A stretch of DNA of 45,083 bases from the NCBI GenBank assembly GCA_023440865.1, contig JAEXRM010000217.1:1-45083 (forward strand). Reading direction: 5' to 3'. Of this stretch, positions 33,044 through 42,251 are shown one piece after another (within the stretch, counting starts at the first letter, position 1; each line of letters opens with the position of its first letter). The stretch comes from Bacillota bacterium (GTDB taxonomy: Bacteria > Bacillota > Clostridia > DSM-8532). Both the position numbers and the translations under genes were made by a program. Under the pieces are notes generated by a model that worked only from the letters and a program-made list of their open reading frames with translations, was not told where the DNA came from and did not search any database.

Positions 33044-33709
33044 TCACACGCCCATCGCGGCAAGGATGACCGCCTCGGCCACCCCGTCCACTTGACGGAT
33101 GGATTGTGCGACGCCATCCTCCACCGGCTGGTCCGTCTCAAGCACCATGATGGCCTGCCCGCCCCTTGCGGAGCGGTACAGCCGCATGCTCGCGATGTTG
33201 ATGCCACGCGCCGCCAATGCCTGCGTCACCTGGGCGACAACGCCCGGCTTGTCGCGGTGCACGACAATGAGGGTGTGCAGCTCGCCCGTGAAATCGACCG
33301 GAATGCCATTGATGCGCTGCACGACGATGCTGCCGCCACCGACGGAGGCGCCGCTGAGCGTGACGGTGCGACCGTCCGCGCCGCAGATCACGATGTCCGC
33401 CGTATTGGGATGGCCGCCGGATCCCGTCCGGGTGTCGAACGAGTAGCTCAATCCAACCGAATCCGCAAGCGCATATGCCGTGCGCACCCGCACATCGTCG
33501 GTTTCCAGGCCCAGGAGCCCGGCCAGGATCGCCCGGTCGGTGCCGTGCCCCTTCCCGGTGGCCGCAAAGGAATCGTGCAGCGTGATCTCCGCCCGCACCG
33601 GCTCTTCGGCCAGCAGCATGCGCGCCACGCGGCCCAGGCGCAGCGCGCCGGCCGTATGGGAGCTCGAGGGGCCGGTCATGATGGGTCCCACCATGTCGAA
33701 CGCGTTCAT
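33044..33709 (-). CDS. sdaAB: L-serine dehydratase, iron-sulfur-dependent, beta subunit
   Basis: A 221-residue partner of SdaAA. The N-terminal part (about 1-140) is the serine dehydratase beta domain with GPSSSHTAGALRLG and TGKGHGTD, and the C-terminal part (about 145-221) is an ACT domain (LIVVHRDKPGVVAQVTQAL) that binds serine in known homologues. The start ATG overlaps the kbl stop by 4 nt (ATGA), and GGAAGG lies 7 nt upstream. Confidence 0.95.
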   Translation of the reverse strand: MNAFDMVGPIMTGPSSSHTAGALRLGRVARMLLAEEPVRAEITLHDSFAATGKGHGTDRAILAGLLGLETDDVRVRTAYALADSVGLSYSFDTRTGSGGHPNTADIVICGADGRTVTLSGASVGGGSIVVQRINGIPVDFTGELHTLIVVHRDKPGVVAQVTQALAARGINIASMRLYRSARGGQAIMVLETDQPVEDGVAQSIRQVDGVAEAVILAAMGV

Positions 33710-34899
33710 GCGAGGCCTTCCCGCTTCATCTCCTCCCGACAGGCGATGAAGGCTTCCACGGCAAAATCGAGGTCCTGCCGCGCATGCACGGCGGAGATCT
33801 GCGTGCGGATGCGCGCCTTGCCCTGTGGCACCACGGGATAGAAGAAGCCGACGACATACACCCCCTTCTCCAGCATGCGGCGCGCCATTTCCTGCGCGAT
33901 GCGCGCATCGTACAGCATGACGGGCACGATGGGATGGACGCCGTCGGGAATGTCGAAGCCCGCATCCCGCATCCGTTGCCGGAAGTACAGGGCGTTTTCC
34001 TCCAGCCGGTCGCGCAGCGAGGTGTCGTTCGAGAGCATGTCGAACACGCGGCAGGCCGAGGCCGCAATGGCGGGGGCGAGCGTGTTCGAGAACAGGTACG
34101 GACGGGAACGCTGCCGCAGCAGGTCCACAACGCCCCGCTTCGCGGCCGTGTAACCGCCGCTGGCGCCACCGAGCGCCTTGCCGAGGGTTCCGGTCAGGAT
34201 GTCCACCCGCCCCCCGACGCCGCAGTGCTCCGGCGTGCCGCGCCCGTGCGCGCCGACGAAGCCGACGGCATGGCTGTCGTCGACCACCACGAGCGCATCG
34301 TACCGGTCCGCCAGGTCGCAGATGCCCGCAAGGTTGGCGATGACGCCGTCCATCGAGAAGACGCCGTCGGTGACGATGAGCCGGATGCGCGCATCGGTGG
34401 CCTCCTGCAGCCGCAGTTCCAGCTCGTTCATGTCGTTGTTCGCATACCGCAGCCGGCGCGCCTTGCACAGGCGCACCCCGTCGATGATGCTCGCGTGGTT
34501 GAGCGCGTCGCTGATGATCGCATCCTCCTCGCCCAGCAGTGTCTCGAACAGGCCCGTGTTCGCGTCGAAGCACGACGCATAGAGGATGGCGTCCTCCATG
34601 CCGAGAAAGGCGGCGATCCTGCCCTCCAGCTCCTTGTGCACCGTCTGGGTGCCGCAGATGAAACGGACGGACGACAGCCCGTGTCCGTAACGCGCATAGC
34701 TTTCCCGCGCCGCCTCGATGAGCGCGGGATGGTTCGACAGGCCCAGGTAGTTGTTCGCACAGAGGTTGAGCACATCCCGGCGTGCGGTCGTGTCGATGTG
34801 GGCGGCCTGCGGCGTGGTGATCACCCGCTCGTCCTTCCACAGGCCGTCCGCACGGATGCCGTCGCACACCTTCTGCAAATGGCCGTAGGCGCTCTTCAT
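33706..34899 (-). CDS. kbl: Glycine C-acetyltransferase (2-amino-3-ketobutyrate CoA ligase)
   Basis: A 397-residue PLP enzyme of the alpha-oxoamine synthase family that splits 2-amino-3-ketobutyrate with CoA into glycine and acetyl-CoA. PLP lysine K241 is in GTLGKALGG, and VVDDSHAVGF carries the PLP-contacting Asp/His. Length equals that of E. coli Kbl (398). The start ATG (MKSAYG) has GGGAGG 6 nt upstream; two earlier ATGs are less well placed. It follows tdh, its pathway partner, by 83 nt. Confidence 0.95.
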   Translation of the reverse strand: MKSAYGHLQKVCDGIRADGLWKDERVITTPQAAHIDTTARRDVLNLCANNYLGLSNHPALIEAARESYARYGHGLSSVRFICGTQTVHKELEGRIAAFLGMEDAILYASCFDANTGLFETLLGEEDAIISDALNHASIIDGVRLCKARRLRYANNDMNELELRLQEATDARIRLIVTDGVFSMDGVIANLAGICDLADRYDALVVVDDSHAVGFVGAHGRGTPEHCGVGGRVDILTGTLGKALGGASGGYTAAKRGVVDLLRQRSRPYLFSNTLAPAIAASACRVFDMLSNDTSLRDRLEENALYFRQRMRDAGFDIPDGVHPIVPVMLYDARIAQEMARRMLEKGVYVVGFFYPVVPQGKARIRTQISAVHARQDLDFAVEAFIACREEMKREGLA

Positions 34900-34982
34900 G
34901 TCCATCCTCCCGTCGTCATGTTCCGATTCGCTGCGATTGTGCATGACTTCCGCCCCCTGTCATGGAACCGTGCAGGTTGCCG

Positions 34983-36011
34983 TCATTCCGCCCAGGTCAG
35001 CACGACCTTGCCGCTGCTGCCGGAGCGCATGGCCTCGAAGCCCTTCCCTAACTCCGAGTAATGGAAGTGGTGCGTGATGACCGGTGTGATGTCGAGCCCG
35101 GACTGGATCATCGATGTCATCTTGTACCAGGTCTCATACATCTCGCGGCCGTAGATGCCCTTGATGGAGAGTCCGTTGAAGATGACCTTGTTCCAGTCGA
35201 TGCCCACACCATCGGGCTGAAGACCCAGCAGCGCGATCTTGCCGCCATGGGCCATCGCGTCGATCATGCCCCGGAAGGCCGACGGGTTGCCGGACATCTC
35301 CAGGCCCACATCGAAGCCCTCCTTCATGCCCAGGCGTCCCATCACGTCCGGCAACGTTTCCCGCGCGATGTTCACGGCCGCGGTGACGCCCATCCTCCGG
35401 GCAAGCTCGAGCCTGTACTCGTTCACGTCGGTGATGATCACGTACCGCGCGCCCGCGTGACGCGCGATGGCAGCCGCCATGATGCCGATGGGTCCGGCGC
35501 CCGTGATGAGCACATCCTCCCCCAGCACGTCGAAGGCAAGCGCCGTATGGGTGGCATTGCCCAGCGGATCGAAACAGCTGAGCACGTCGAGGGGGATCTT
35601 CGGGTCGCAGTGCCACACGTTTGTCACGGGAACCGAGATCAGCTCCGCAAAGGCGCCGGTCCGGTTCACCCCGATGCCGCTGGTCCTGTTGCACAGGTGG
35701 CGCCTGCCGGCAAGGCAGTTGCGGCAGCGGCCGCAGACCACATGCCCTTCGGCCGAGACGAGGTCGCCCACTTGAAAGTCGTTCACATTGCTGCCCATGG
35801 CTTCGATGCGGCCAACGAACTCATGGCCGACGATCATGGGCACGGGGATGGTCCTTTGCGCCCATTCGTCCCAGTTCCAGATGTGGACGTCCGTGCCGCA
35901 GATCGAGGTGCGCAGCACCCGGATCAGCACGTCGTTGATGCCATAGGCCGGTTCGGGCTGGTCCTCCAGCCAGAGGCCTTCCTGCGCGTAGCGTTTGACC
36001 AAAGCTTTCAT
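34983..36011 (-). CDS. tdh: L-threonine 3-dehydrogenase
   Basis: A 342-residue zinc alcohol-dehydrogenase-family enzyme oxidising threonine with NAD+ to 2-amino-3-ketobutyrate. Catalytic zinc site C38, H63, E64; structural zinc cysteines C93, C96, C99, C107; NAD-binding GAGPIG. These match E. coli Tdh position by position. The start ATG has AGGAG 6 nt upstream, and the gene lies 9 nt after gcvPB. Confidence 0.96.
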   Translation of the reverse strand: MKALVKRYAQEGLWLEDQPEPAYGINDVLIRVLRTSICGTDVHIWNWDEWAQRTIPVPMIVGHEFVGRIEAMGSNVNDFQVGDLVSAEGHVVCGRCRNCLAGRRHLCNRTSGIGVNRTGAFAELISVPVTNVWHCDPKIPLDVLSCFDPLGNATHTALAFDVLGEDVLITGAGPIGIMAAAIARHAGARYVIITDVNEYRLELARRMGVTAAVNIARETLPDVMGRLGMKEGFDVGLEMSGNPSAFRGMIDAMAHGGKIALLGLQPDGVGIDWNKVIFNGLSIKGIYGREMYETWYKMTSMIQSGLDITPVITHHFHYSELGKGFEAMRSGSSGKVVLTWAE

Positions 36012-36020
36012 ATACGACTC

Positions 36021-37493
36021 CTATTCCCAGGCCACGCACCGGCACAGCACCGGCCTGCGGGCAGCGCCCACCTCGTCAAGCCTTCCGACCGGCGTGGTGT
36101 ACGGCGCGTCCAGCAACGGCGCGGGATCCGTTTCCACCGCGGCGGCCAGCCGCAGCATCTCGTCCGCGAAACGGTCCAGGGTTTCCAGGCTCTCCGTCTC
36201 GGTTGGTTCGATCATCATCGCCTCGTGCACGATCAGCGGAAAATAGATCGTCGGCGGGTGCATGCCCGCGTCGATGAGGTTCTTCGCCAGGACAAGCGCC
36301 GTGACGCCCCTGACCGCCTGCCGGTCGGCCGACAGCACGAACTCGTGCATGCACAGGCCGTCATGCGGGATGTCGTAGGCTTCCGACAACCGCACGCGCA
36401 GGTAGTTCGCGTGCAGCACGGCCAGCTGCGACGCCCGTTTGAGCCCTTCGGCCCCCATGGTGCGCATGTAGGCGTACGCCCGCACCAGCACGCCGAAGTT
36501 GCCGTAGAACGCCTTGAGCTTGCCGATGGACAGCGGCCGGTCCATGTCGCGGCGGTAGGATCCGTCCTGCGCCCGAACCACGACGGGAACCGGAAGAAAC
36601 GGCTCGAGCCGCCGCTTGACCATGACCGGCCCCGCACCCGGGCCACCGCCGCCATGCGGCGTGGAAAGCGTCTTGTGGACGTTGATGTGGGCAATGTCAA
36701 AGCCCATGTCGCCCGGACGGGCGATGCCCATGATGGCGTTCATGTTGGCACCGTCGTAGTACAGCAGGCCGCCCGCCCCGTGGACGATGGCCGCGATTTC
36801 GGCGATGTCGGGTTCAAAGATGCCCAGTGTGTTCGGGTTCGTCAGCATCAGGCCCGCCGTGTCGGGTCCGGCCGCCTTGCGGACCGCCTCGGGTGAAACG
36901 CAGCCACGTTCGTCCGACGGCAGCACCACGACCTCGAACCCGGCCAGTGCGGCCGAGGCGGGGTTGGTGCCGTGCGAGGAGTCCGGCACGAGGATCTTCG
37001 TGCGGGCCGTGTCACCGCGGTGGGCATGCCAGGCCTTGATGATCGCAAGGCCGGCGCTCTCGCCCTGCGCGCCGGCCGCCGGCTGCAGCGTGGCCGCATC
37101 CATGCCGGTCAGGGCGCAGAGCATGCCGCCGAGCTCATGCATCAGGCGCAGCGCGCCCTGCACCTGTTCATCCGGCTGCAGCGGGTGCAGCTGTGCGAAG
37201 CCCGGCAAGGCGGCGTACACTTCATTGCGTTTGGGGTTGTATTTCATGGTGCATGAGCCCAGCGGGTAGAAACCCGTATCGACGCCATGGTTCCGGTCGG
37301 ACAGCGCCGTGTAGTGCCGGACGGCTTCGGGTTCGGACAACGCCGGCAACGGCGGATTGGCCGGGCGGGCGAACCCGGGGCCGAACCAGACAGCCGGATC
37401 GACCGCAGGCGTCTCGGGCGCAGGCACATCCGCGCCCGTTCTGCCCGGATGATGCAGTTCGGTCAAGAGGGGGACCGCTTCCCATCGGCTCAT
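36021..37493 (-). CDS. gcvPB: Glycine dehydrogenase (decarboxylating) subunit 2
   Basis: A 490-residue PLP-binding half of the two-subunit P-protein, which decarboxylates glycine and loads the aminomethyl group on GcvH. PLP lysine K274 lies in HINVHKTLSTPHGGGGPG; also SSHGTNPASAA and the Gly-rich PAAGAQGESAG loop. The start ATG overlaps the gcvPA stop by 4 nt, so the subunits are translated together. Confidence 0.96.
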   Translation of the reverse strand: MSRWEAVPLLTELHHPGRTGADVPAPETPAVDPAVWFGPGFARPANPPLPALSEPEAVRHYTALSDRNHGVDTGFYPLGSCTMKYNPKRNEVYAALPGFAQLHPLQPDEQVQGALRLMHELGGMLCALTGMDAATLQPAAGAQGESAGLAIIKAWHAHRGDTARTKILVPDSSHGTNPASAALAGFEVVVLPSDERGCVSPEAVRKAAGPDTAGLMLTNPNTLGIFEPDIAEIAAIVHGAGGLLYYDGANMNAIMGIARPGDMGFDIAHINVHKTLSTPHGGGGPGAGPVMVKRRLEPFLPVPVVVRAQDGSYRRDMDRPLSIGKLKAFYGNFGVLVRAYAYMRTMGAEGLKRASQLAVLHANYLRVRLSEAYDIPHDGLCMHEFVLSADRQAVRGVTALVLAKNLIDAGMHPPTIYFPLIVHEAMMIEPTETESLETLDRFADEMLRLAAAVETDPAPLLDAPYTTPVGRLDEVGAARRPVLCRCVAWE

Positions 37494-38935
37494 GTCCGAT
37501 CACCTTCCTTTCGGGTGTTCATCGCGACGGACTGCCTCCTGCGCGCCGCACGGACCTCCGCGTCGGACGCAAGCACCTCGACGAACCGGTCCATTTCCTC
37601 CCGTGAGCGCTTCTCCGTCACGGCGACCAGCCAGGCGGCCTGCCCGTCGCGTGTCATCTCGGGAGCGCGTTCCGTCAGGTCCAGACCGCCGATGATACCG
37701 GCGGCCTGCAGGATGCCGTTCATGCGGGAAGGCGGCAGTACGGGCCGGACGGCGAACTCCCGGAAGAAGGGCGCCGTGAACACCGGTTCCGCAAGGCCTT
37801 CCGCCAGCAGTCGTCCCTGCAGGTAGACCGCGTTGCCGAGGCTCTGCCGTGCGACCCGGGCAAGGCCTTCCGGCCCCAGCAGGGAGAGGTGGATGGTCGC
37901 CGTCAGTGCGCACAGCGCCTGGTTCGAGCAGATGTTCGATGCCGCACGCTCACGCCGGATGTGCTGCTCGCGCGCCTGCAGCGTCAGCACGAACCCGCGT
38001 CGCCCCTGTGCGTCGGCTGTTTCGCCGACGATACGGCCGGGCATCTGACGGATCAGCGGCGCCTTGACGGCGAACAGGCCCAGGTAGGGGCCGCCGAACG
38101 ACATCGGCATGCCGAGCGGCTGTCCCTCGCCCGTATAGATGTCGGCGCCCAGACGGCCGGGCGCCTCGAGCACGCCCAGCGACACCGGATCTGCAGACAC
38201 GCACAGCAGTGCGCCCGCGGCGTGTGCCATTCCGGCCAGTGCCGCCACATCCTCGGGAATGCCGAAGAAGTTCGGCGTCTGGACGATGAATGCCGCCGCG
38301 CCGTCCATCAGACCGATGGCCGGCGCCTGTGCGTCGACGCGGCCCGTCAGGGCGGAAACGGGCACCTCCACGATGACCGCATCCGCATGCCGCAGCGCAT
38401 CGGCAAGCACCCGCCGGTACTCCGGATTCACACCGCGGGACACAAGCAGACGGTTCCTGCCCGTGGCGCGCATCGCCAGCAGGGCACCCTCCACCAGCGC
38501 GGTGGCGCCGTCGTAGAGGGAGGCGTTGGCGCCATCCATGCCCGACAGGGCGGATACCAGCGACTGGTACTCGAAGATGGCCTGCAGCATGCCCTGGCTC
38601 ATCTCCGCCTGATAGGGCGTGTAGGCCGTCCAGAATTCGGACCGGCCTGTCAGCGCGGATACCGCCGACGGAATGAAATGGTCGTAGGCACCACCCCCGA
38701 GGAAACAGGGTGCCTGCTCGCCGGAGAGGTTCGAAGCGGACATGGCCCGCATCTCGCGGGTCAGCCGCCACTCGTCCGCCGCGGGAGGCACGTCTGGCGG
38801 TGTATCGAGCCGCAGCGCCTGCGGGATTTCTCCGAACAGCGCATCCAGCGACGGCAGGCCGATCCGCGCCAGCATCGCCGACACGTCGGCGTCGGTTGCG
38901 GGCAGATAACTCTGGTTCCATTCTCGCAAGGACAT
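37490..38935 (-). CDS. gcvPA: Glycine dehydrogenase (decarboxylating) subunit 1
   Basis: A 481-residue partner of GcvPB in the heterotetrameric P-protein. Typical segments: CFLGGGAYDHFIPS, TAYTPYQAEMSQGMLQAIFEYQ, GMDGANASLYDGATA and TREQHIRR-like AREQHIRRERAASNICSNQAL. The start ATG (MSLREWNQSY) has GGAGGG 8 nt upstream; the extension to 39046 overlaps the gcvH end and is rejected. The C-terminus is somewhat longer than usual and basic (AARRRQSVAMNTRKEG). Confidence 0.95.
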   Translation of the reverse strand: MSLREWNQSYLPATDADVSAMLARIGLPSLDALFGEIPQALRLDTPPDVPPAADEWRLTREMRAMSASNLSGEQAPCFLGGGAYDHFIPSAVSALTGRSEFWTAYTPYQAEMSQGMLQAIFEYQSLVSALSGMDGANASLYDGATALVEGALLAMRATGRNRLLVSRGVNPEYRRVLADALRHADAVIVEVPVSALTGRVDAQAPAIGLMDGAAAFIVQTPNFFGIPEDVAALAGMAHAAGALLCVSADPVSLGVLEAPGRLGADIYTGEGQPLGMPMSFGGPYLGLFAVKAPLIRQMPGRIVGETADAQGRRGFVLTLQAREQHIRRERAASNICSNQALCALTATIHLSLLGPEGLARVARQSLGNAVYLQGRLLAEGLAEPVFTAPFFREFAVRPVLPPSRMNGILQAAGIIGGLDLTERAPEMTRDGQAAWLVAVTEKRSREEMDRFVEVLASDAEVRAARRRQSVAMNTRKEGDRT

Positions 38936-39011
38936 CTGGTCATCCCTCCATGCCGGTTGTGCGATGTCGATGCCGCGGATTGCGGGAAGCCGCGGATCTT
39001 TCGCACAAGGC

Positions 39012-39395
39012 TCAAGCGTTTGCTTCGACAAAAGCCGCGTATGCATCGGCCGTCATCAGGCCGTCCGGCAGCTTCCCGCCCTCGGGTTCCAGCGCGGCGA
39101 GATACTGGTCGTAGGGAGACTCGTTGAGCAGCTCCGGGGTGGCGTCAAGCGCACGGTTGACGCGAACAACCTTGCCTGCCACGGGGGAATACACATCGGA
39201 TGCGGCCTTGACCGACTCGACGACGGCGAGCGTGCCGCCCGCCGCGATCATCTTGCCCTCAGCGGGCAGCTCGACGAACACGATGGCGCCCATGGCTTCC
39301 TGTGCGTGGTCCGAGATGCCGATCAACGCGACGCCGTCCTCCAGGCGCACCCATTCGTGATCCTTCGTGTACATCCGATCCTGTCTGATTTCCAT
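39012..39395 (-). CDS. gcvH: Glycine cleavage system H protein
   Basis: A 127-residue lipoyl carrier that shuttles the aminomethyl group between P and T proteins. The lipoylated lysine is K63 in VVESVKAASDVYSPV; the start YTKDHEWVRLED is typical. The start ATG has AGGAGG 7 nt upstream. It lies 154 nt after gcvT. Confidence 0.96.
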   Translation of the reverse strand: MEIRQDRMYTKDHEWVRLEDGVALIGISDHAQEAMGAIVFVELPAEGKMIAAGGTLAVVESVKAASDVYSPVAGKVVRVNRALDATPELLNESPYDQYLAALEPEGGKLPDGLMTADAYAAFVEANA

Positions 39396-39549
39396 TCCCG
39401 TTACCTCCTGTCGGCATCCGCCGTTGATGGCATGTCTTTCGGTTCATACTTCCCAAACAAATGATCCGCCCAACCAAGGCGCCCGCCACGGCCCGGAACC
39501 GGGTGCTTGTGGCGCGCGCGGCAGGCGTCCGGGCCCTGGGCCCGCGATA

Positions 39550-40713
39550 TTACGGCAAGGCGACGCCATCCGCTCCGGCCTTCGGCTTGCGATAGAACGG
39601 CAGCGCGGCGACCTCCGCCCGGAGGCGGCGGCCGCGCACCTCCACGTCCACGGCCGTGCCGGGAGCGGCGTGCGCCCTGTCCAGGTATGCCATCGCGATG
39701 TTCCTGCCGATGAAGACGCCGACTCCGCCCGAGGTCACCCTTCCGATGGCCTGCGCCTCCGCGGTGGCGGATTGGGTCCCTTCGGACACGGGGAACACCT
39801 CGCACCCTTCCCGCGCGATGCCGCGGTCGATGAGACAAATGCCCGCAAGGACACGTCCGGTCCCCTGTTCGGATTGCCGGAGCAGCGCCTCACGGCCAAT
39901 GAAGCGCTCCTTCTCGAGATGGATGAACCGCAGCAGGTTCGCCTCGATCGGGGACACGTCGTCCGTCAGCTCGTGCCCGTACAATGGCAGCGCACCCTCG
40001 AGCCGGAGCGTGTCGCGTGCGCCGAGTCCTGCCGGCACGACGCCGTACGGCCGGCCCTCATCCAGGATGGCATCCCACAGCCCTGCCGCCCATGCCGGAT
40101 CACTCGTGCGGATGTACAGCTCGAACCCGTCTCCGCCGGTATAACCGCTGCGTGAAAGGATGGCCTCGTACCCGTCAAGGCGCGCCGGCGTCCAGGTCAT
40201 GAAGCGGAGGTCCGCGACACCGGTATCCGCGAACAGCGGCATCGCGGCAAGCACGGTCGCGGCCGCCGGCCCCTGCAGGGCGAGCTGGATCCACTCGGAC
40301 GATTCATTGGCCAGCCGGATGCCATCGGGCAGAAAGGAGCGGACATGCGCCTCATCCTTCTCGATGTTGCCGGCATTCACGACAAGCAGCGCCTCATCGG
40401 GTGAAATGCCATAGACGAAGAGATCGTCGACCGTGCCGCCGTGCGGGTGGCACATGGGCGAGTAGGTGGCGCGGCGCAGTGCCGGATCCGGCACCGTATT
40501 CGTGATGAGGGATGCCGCAAAGGCAAGCGCGCCGGGACCGGACAACCGGAGCTCACCCATGTGGGAGACATCGAACAATCCGGCCGCCGTCCGCACGGCA
40601 CGGTGCTCCTGCTGGATGTCGCCGTACCGGATGGGCATGTCCCAACCGGCGAACTCGGCCATCACCGCACCGGAAGACTCATGAACGGACCAAAGGGGCG
40701 TTCGTTTCGCCAT
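39550..40713 (-). CDS. gcvT: Glycine cleavage system aminomethyltransferase (T protein)
   Basis: A 387-residue THF-dependent enzyme that releases ammonia and makes 5,10-methylene-THF. Motifs: FAGWDMPIRYGDI, FDVSHMGEL, the catalytic-domain segment SRSGYTGGDGFELY and GLGARDTLRLE. The ATG at 40713 is preferred (AAAGGA 7 nt upstream) over the one two codons earlier. It is the first gene after the glycine riboswitch. Confidence 0.95.
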   Translation of the reverse strand: MAKRTPLWSVHESSGAVMAEFAGWDMPIRYGDIQQEHRAVRTAAGLFDVSHMGELRLSGPGALAFAASLITNTVPDPALRRATYSPMCHPHGGTVDDLFVYGISPDEALLVVNAGNIEKDEAHVRSFLPDGIRLANESSEWIQLALQGPAAATVLAAMPLFADTGVADLRFMTWTPARLDGYEAILSRSGYTGGDGFELYIRTSDPAWAAGLWDAILDEGRPYGVVPAGLGARDTLRLEGALPLYGHELTDDVSPIEANLLRFIHLEKERFIGREALLRQSEQGTGRVLAGICLIDRGIAREGCEVFPVSEGTQSATAEAQAIGRVTSGGVGVFIGRNIAMAYLDRAHAAPGTAVDVEVRGRRLRAEVAALPFYRKPKAGADGVALP

Positions 40714-40790
40714 GATCATTTCCTTTCCGCGACGTCCGCTCCCCTGTATCCCCTGTTGCCGGACACGGGGTTACGGCCTGTCGCAAGCAC

Positions 40791-40829
40791 AAAAAAACAG
40801 GACGGACAACAAGCATGCTGTCCGCCCTG
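40791..40829 (-). terminator. Riboswitch-controlled intrinsic terminator before gcvT
   Basis: Stem CAGGGCGGACA with TGTCCGTCCTG (one G-U pair) and a following run of seven T on the minus strand (40791-40797). Its upstream arm overlaps the closing GGACAG segment of the second glycine aptamer, so ligand binding should disrupt it. Confidence 0.88.
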
Positions 40830-41004
40830 TCCATAACCTGAGAGATTCGAACCATGATGATGGCTCTTGCTCCTTCGGTGCCGTCTCCGACTCTTCAGGG
40901 ATTTGTCCGACGGCGGTCCTTCATCCTGAAAGGTTCATTGCCGGACCAGTATCATCCAGCAATTTGCTCCTTCGGCGTTTCGGCAATCCGAAACCTCTTC
41001 CGCA
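40826..41004 (-). promoter_or_regulatory. Tandem glycine riboswitch
   Basis: Two glycine aptamers on the minus strand. The first (about 40915-41004) has GCCGAAGGAGCAA and CCTTTCAGG...AGGACCG; the second (about 40826-40905) has CGGAGACGGCACCGAAG, GGAGCAA, CTCTCAGGT and GGACAGGG, matching the class consensus. Together with the following terminator it should turn the operon on when glycine is high. Confidence 0.93.
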
Positions 41005-41033
41005 CGTCATCATCCGGTTATTCGGTTGACCCC

Positions 41034-41039
41034 AGTATA
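41034..41039 (-). promoter_or_regulatory. -10 box of the glycine-riboswitch operon
   Basis: TATACT on the minus strand, about 30 nt before the first aptamer. The -35 region is poor (TGTCCT at 17 nt spacing). Confidence 0.5.
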
Positions 41040-41224
41040 CACCAGGCTAAGCGGGAAGGACAGAACTTTCTTGTTTCCCATGAGAAGCTCGCTGCCAAAC
41101 GCCGCACCAGCGCAAGGGTACACGAACGGAGGACAACGGTGGTATCGTGCGGGGACACATGCCCTGATCTCCGATGTGTCCACCTTGCGAGTACACGCCA
41201 CCGGTCAACGCACGTGGAATGGGG

Positions 41225-41252
41225 TTGTGCTTTTGCGAACAGGCGGTATACT
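41225..41252 (+). promoter_or_regulatory. murQ operon promoter
   Basis: TTGTGC (41225-41230), 16 nt, TATACT (41247-41252) on the plus strand, about 60 nt before murQ. Confidence 0.65.
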
Positions 41253-41261
41253 GGAGCTGTA

Positions 41262-41277
41262 AGTTGTATAGTCAACT
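41262..41277. promoter_or_regulatory. Operator-like repeat at the murQ transcription start
   Basis: AGTTG-TATAGT-CAACT, outer 5-bp arms perfect, begins 9 nt after the -10 box. The AT-rich TATAG centre is like sites bound by GntR/HutC regulators; the GntR gene of the same operon is the natural candidate. Confidence 0.55.
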
Positions 41278-41311
41278 ATGATCGTTTCATCCATATCCCC
41301 AGGAGGTCGCC

Positions 41312-42211
41312 ATGAAGCCCGATCTGAGCCGGTACACCACGGAATCCGACAATCCCGCCACCCGGGAACTCGATCGCCTGTCCACGCTGGACATGGTCAC
41401 CCGCATCAACGCGGAGGACCAGAAGGTCGCCTTGGCCGTCCAGACGCAGCTGCCGGCCATCGCCCGCGCCATCGAGGCCATCGCCGCCGCGATCGCACGG
41501 GGCGGTCGCCTCGTCTACATGGGTGCCGGCACATCCGGCCGCCTGGGCGTGCTGGACGCCAGCGAATGCCCGCCGACCTACGGGGTCGGTCCCGATGTCG
41601 TGACCGCGCTGATCGCCGGCGGCAAGGCCGCCATGTTCCAGGCGCAGGAAAATGTCGAGGACTCGAAGGAAAGCGGCGAATCCGACCTGCGCGGCATCAA
41701 TCTCGCCCCGGCGGACGTGCTCTGCGCCATCGCCGCCTCCGGCCGCACACCGTATTGCCTCGGCGGCATGGCGTATGCCCGCTCCCTTGGCTGCACGATC
41801 GTGAGCGTCACCTGCAACCCCGGCTCGGAGATGGCACGGATCGCCGACATCGCCATCGAGCCGGAGGTCGGCCCCGAGGTGGTCTCCGGTTCGACGCGCA
41901 TGAAGGCCGGCACTGCCCAGAAGCTGGTGTTGAACATGCTTTCCACCGGCGCCATGGTCAGGCTCGGCAAGGTGTACGGCAACCTCATGGTCGATGTGCA
42001 GGCGACCAACGAAAAACTGCGGGTCCGCAGCGAGAACATCTTCATGCAGGCAACCGGCGCCGGGCGCGAGACGGCGGACTCCATGCTGGCCGCGGCCGGC
42101 GGCAGCGTCAAGCTGGCCATCCTCATGCAACGCAAGGGGCTCGACGCCGGCGCGGCCCGCGAACGGCTCGACGCGGTCGGCGGGCATCTGCGCGCCGCGC
42201 TCGGGGAGTGA
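41312..42211 (+). CDS. murQ: N-acetylmuramic acid 6-phosphate etherase
   Basis: A 299-residue SIS-domain enzyme that cleaves the lactyl ether of MurNAc-6-phosphate to GlcNAc-6-phosphate and lactate in cell-wall recycling. It has YMGAGTSGRLGVLDASECPPT with the likely catalytic E85, the segment QAQENVEDS (second conserved Glu) and VVSGSTRMKAGTAQK. Normal length. The start ATG has AGGAGG 5 nt upstream. It is first in a murQ-kinase-gntR operon. Confidence 0.97.
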   Translation: MKPDLSRYTTESDNPATRELDRLSTLDMVTRINAEDQKVALAVQTQLPAIARAIEAIAAAIARGGRLVYMGAGTSGRLGVLDASECPPTYGVGPDVVTALIAGGKAAMFQAQENVEDSKESGESDLRGINLAPADVLCAIAASGRTPYCLGGMAYARSLGCTIVSVTCNPGSEMARIADIAIEPEVGPEVVSGSTRMKAGTAQKLVLNMLSTGAMVRLGKVYGNLMVDVQATNEKLRVRSENIFMQATGAGRETADSMLAAAGGSVKLAILMQRKGLDAGAARERLDAVGGHLRAALGE

Positions 42212-42251
42212 CAGCGATGGTGCGGGCCGTCCGTGCCTGCGGGAGGATGAC

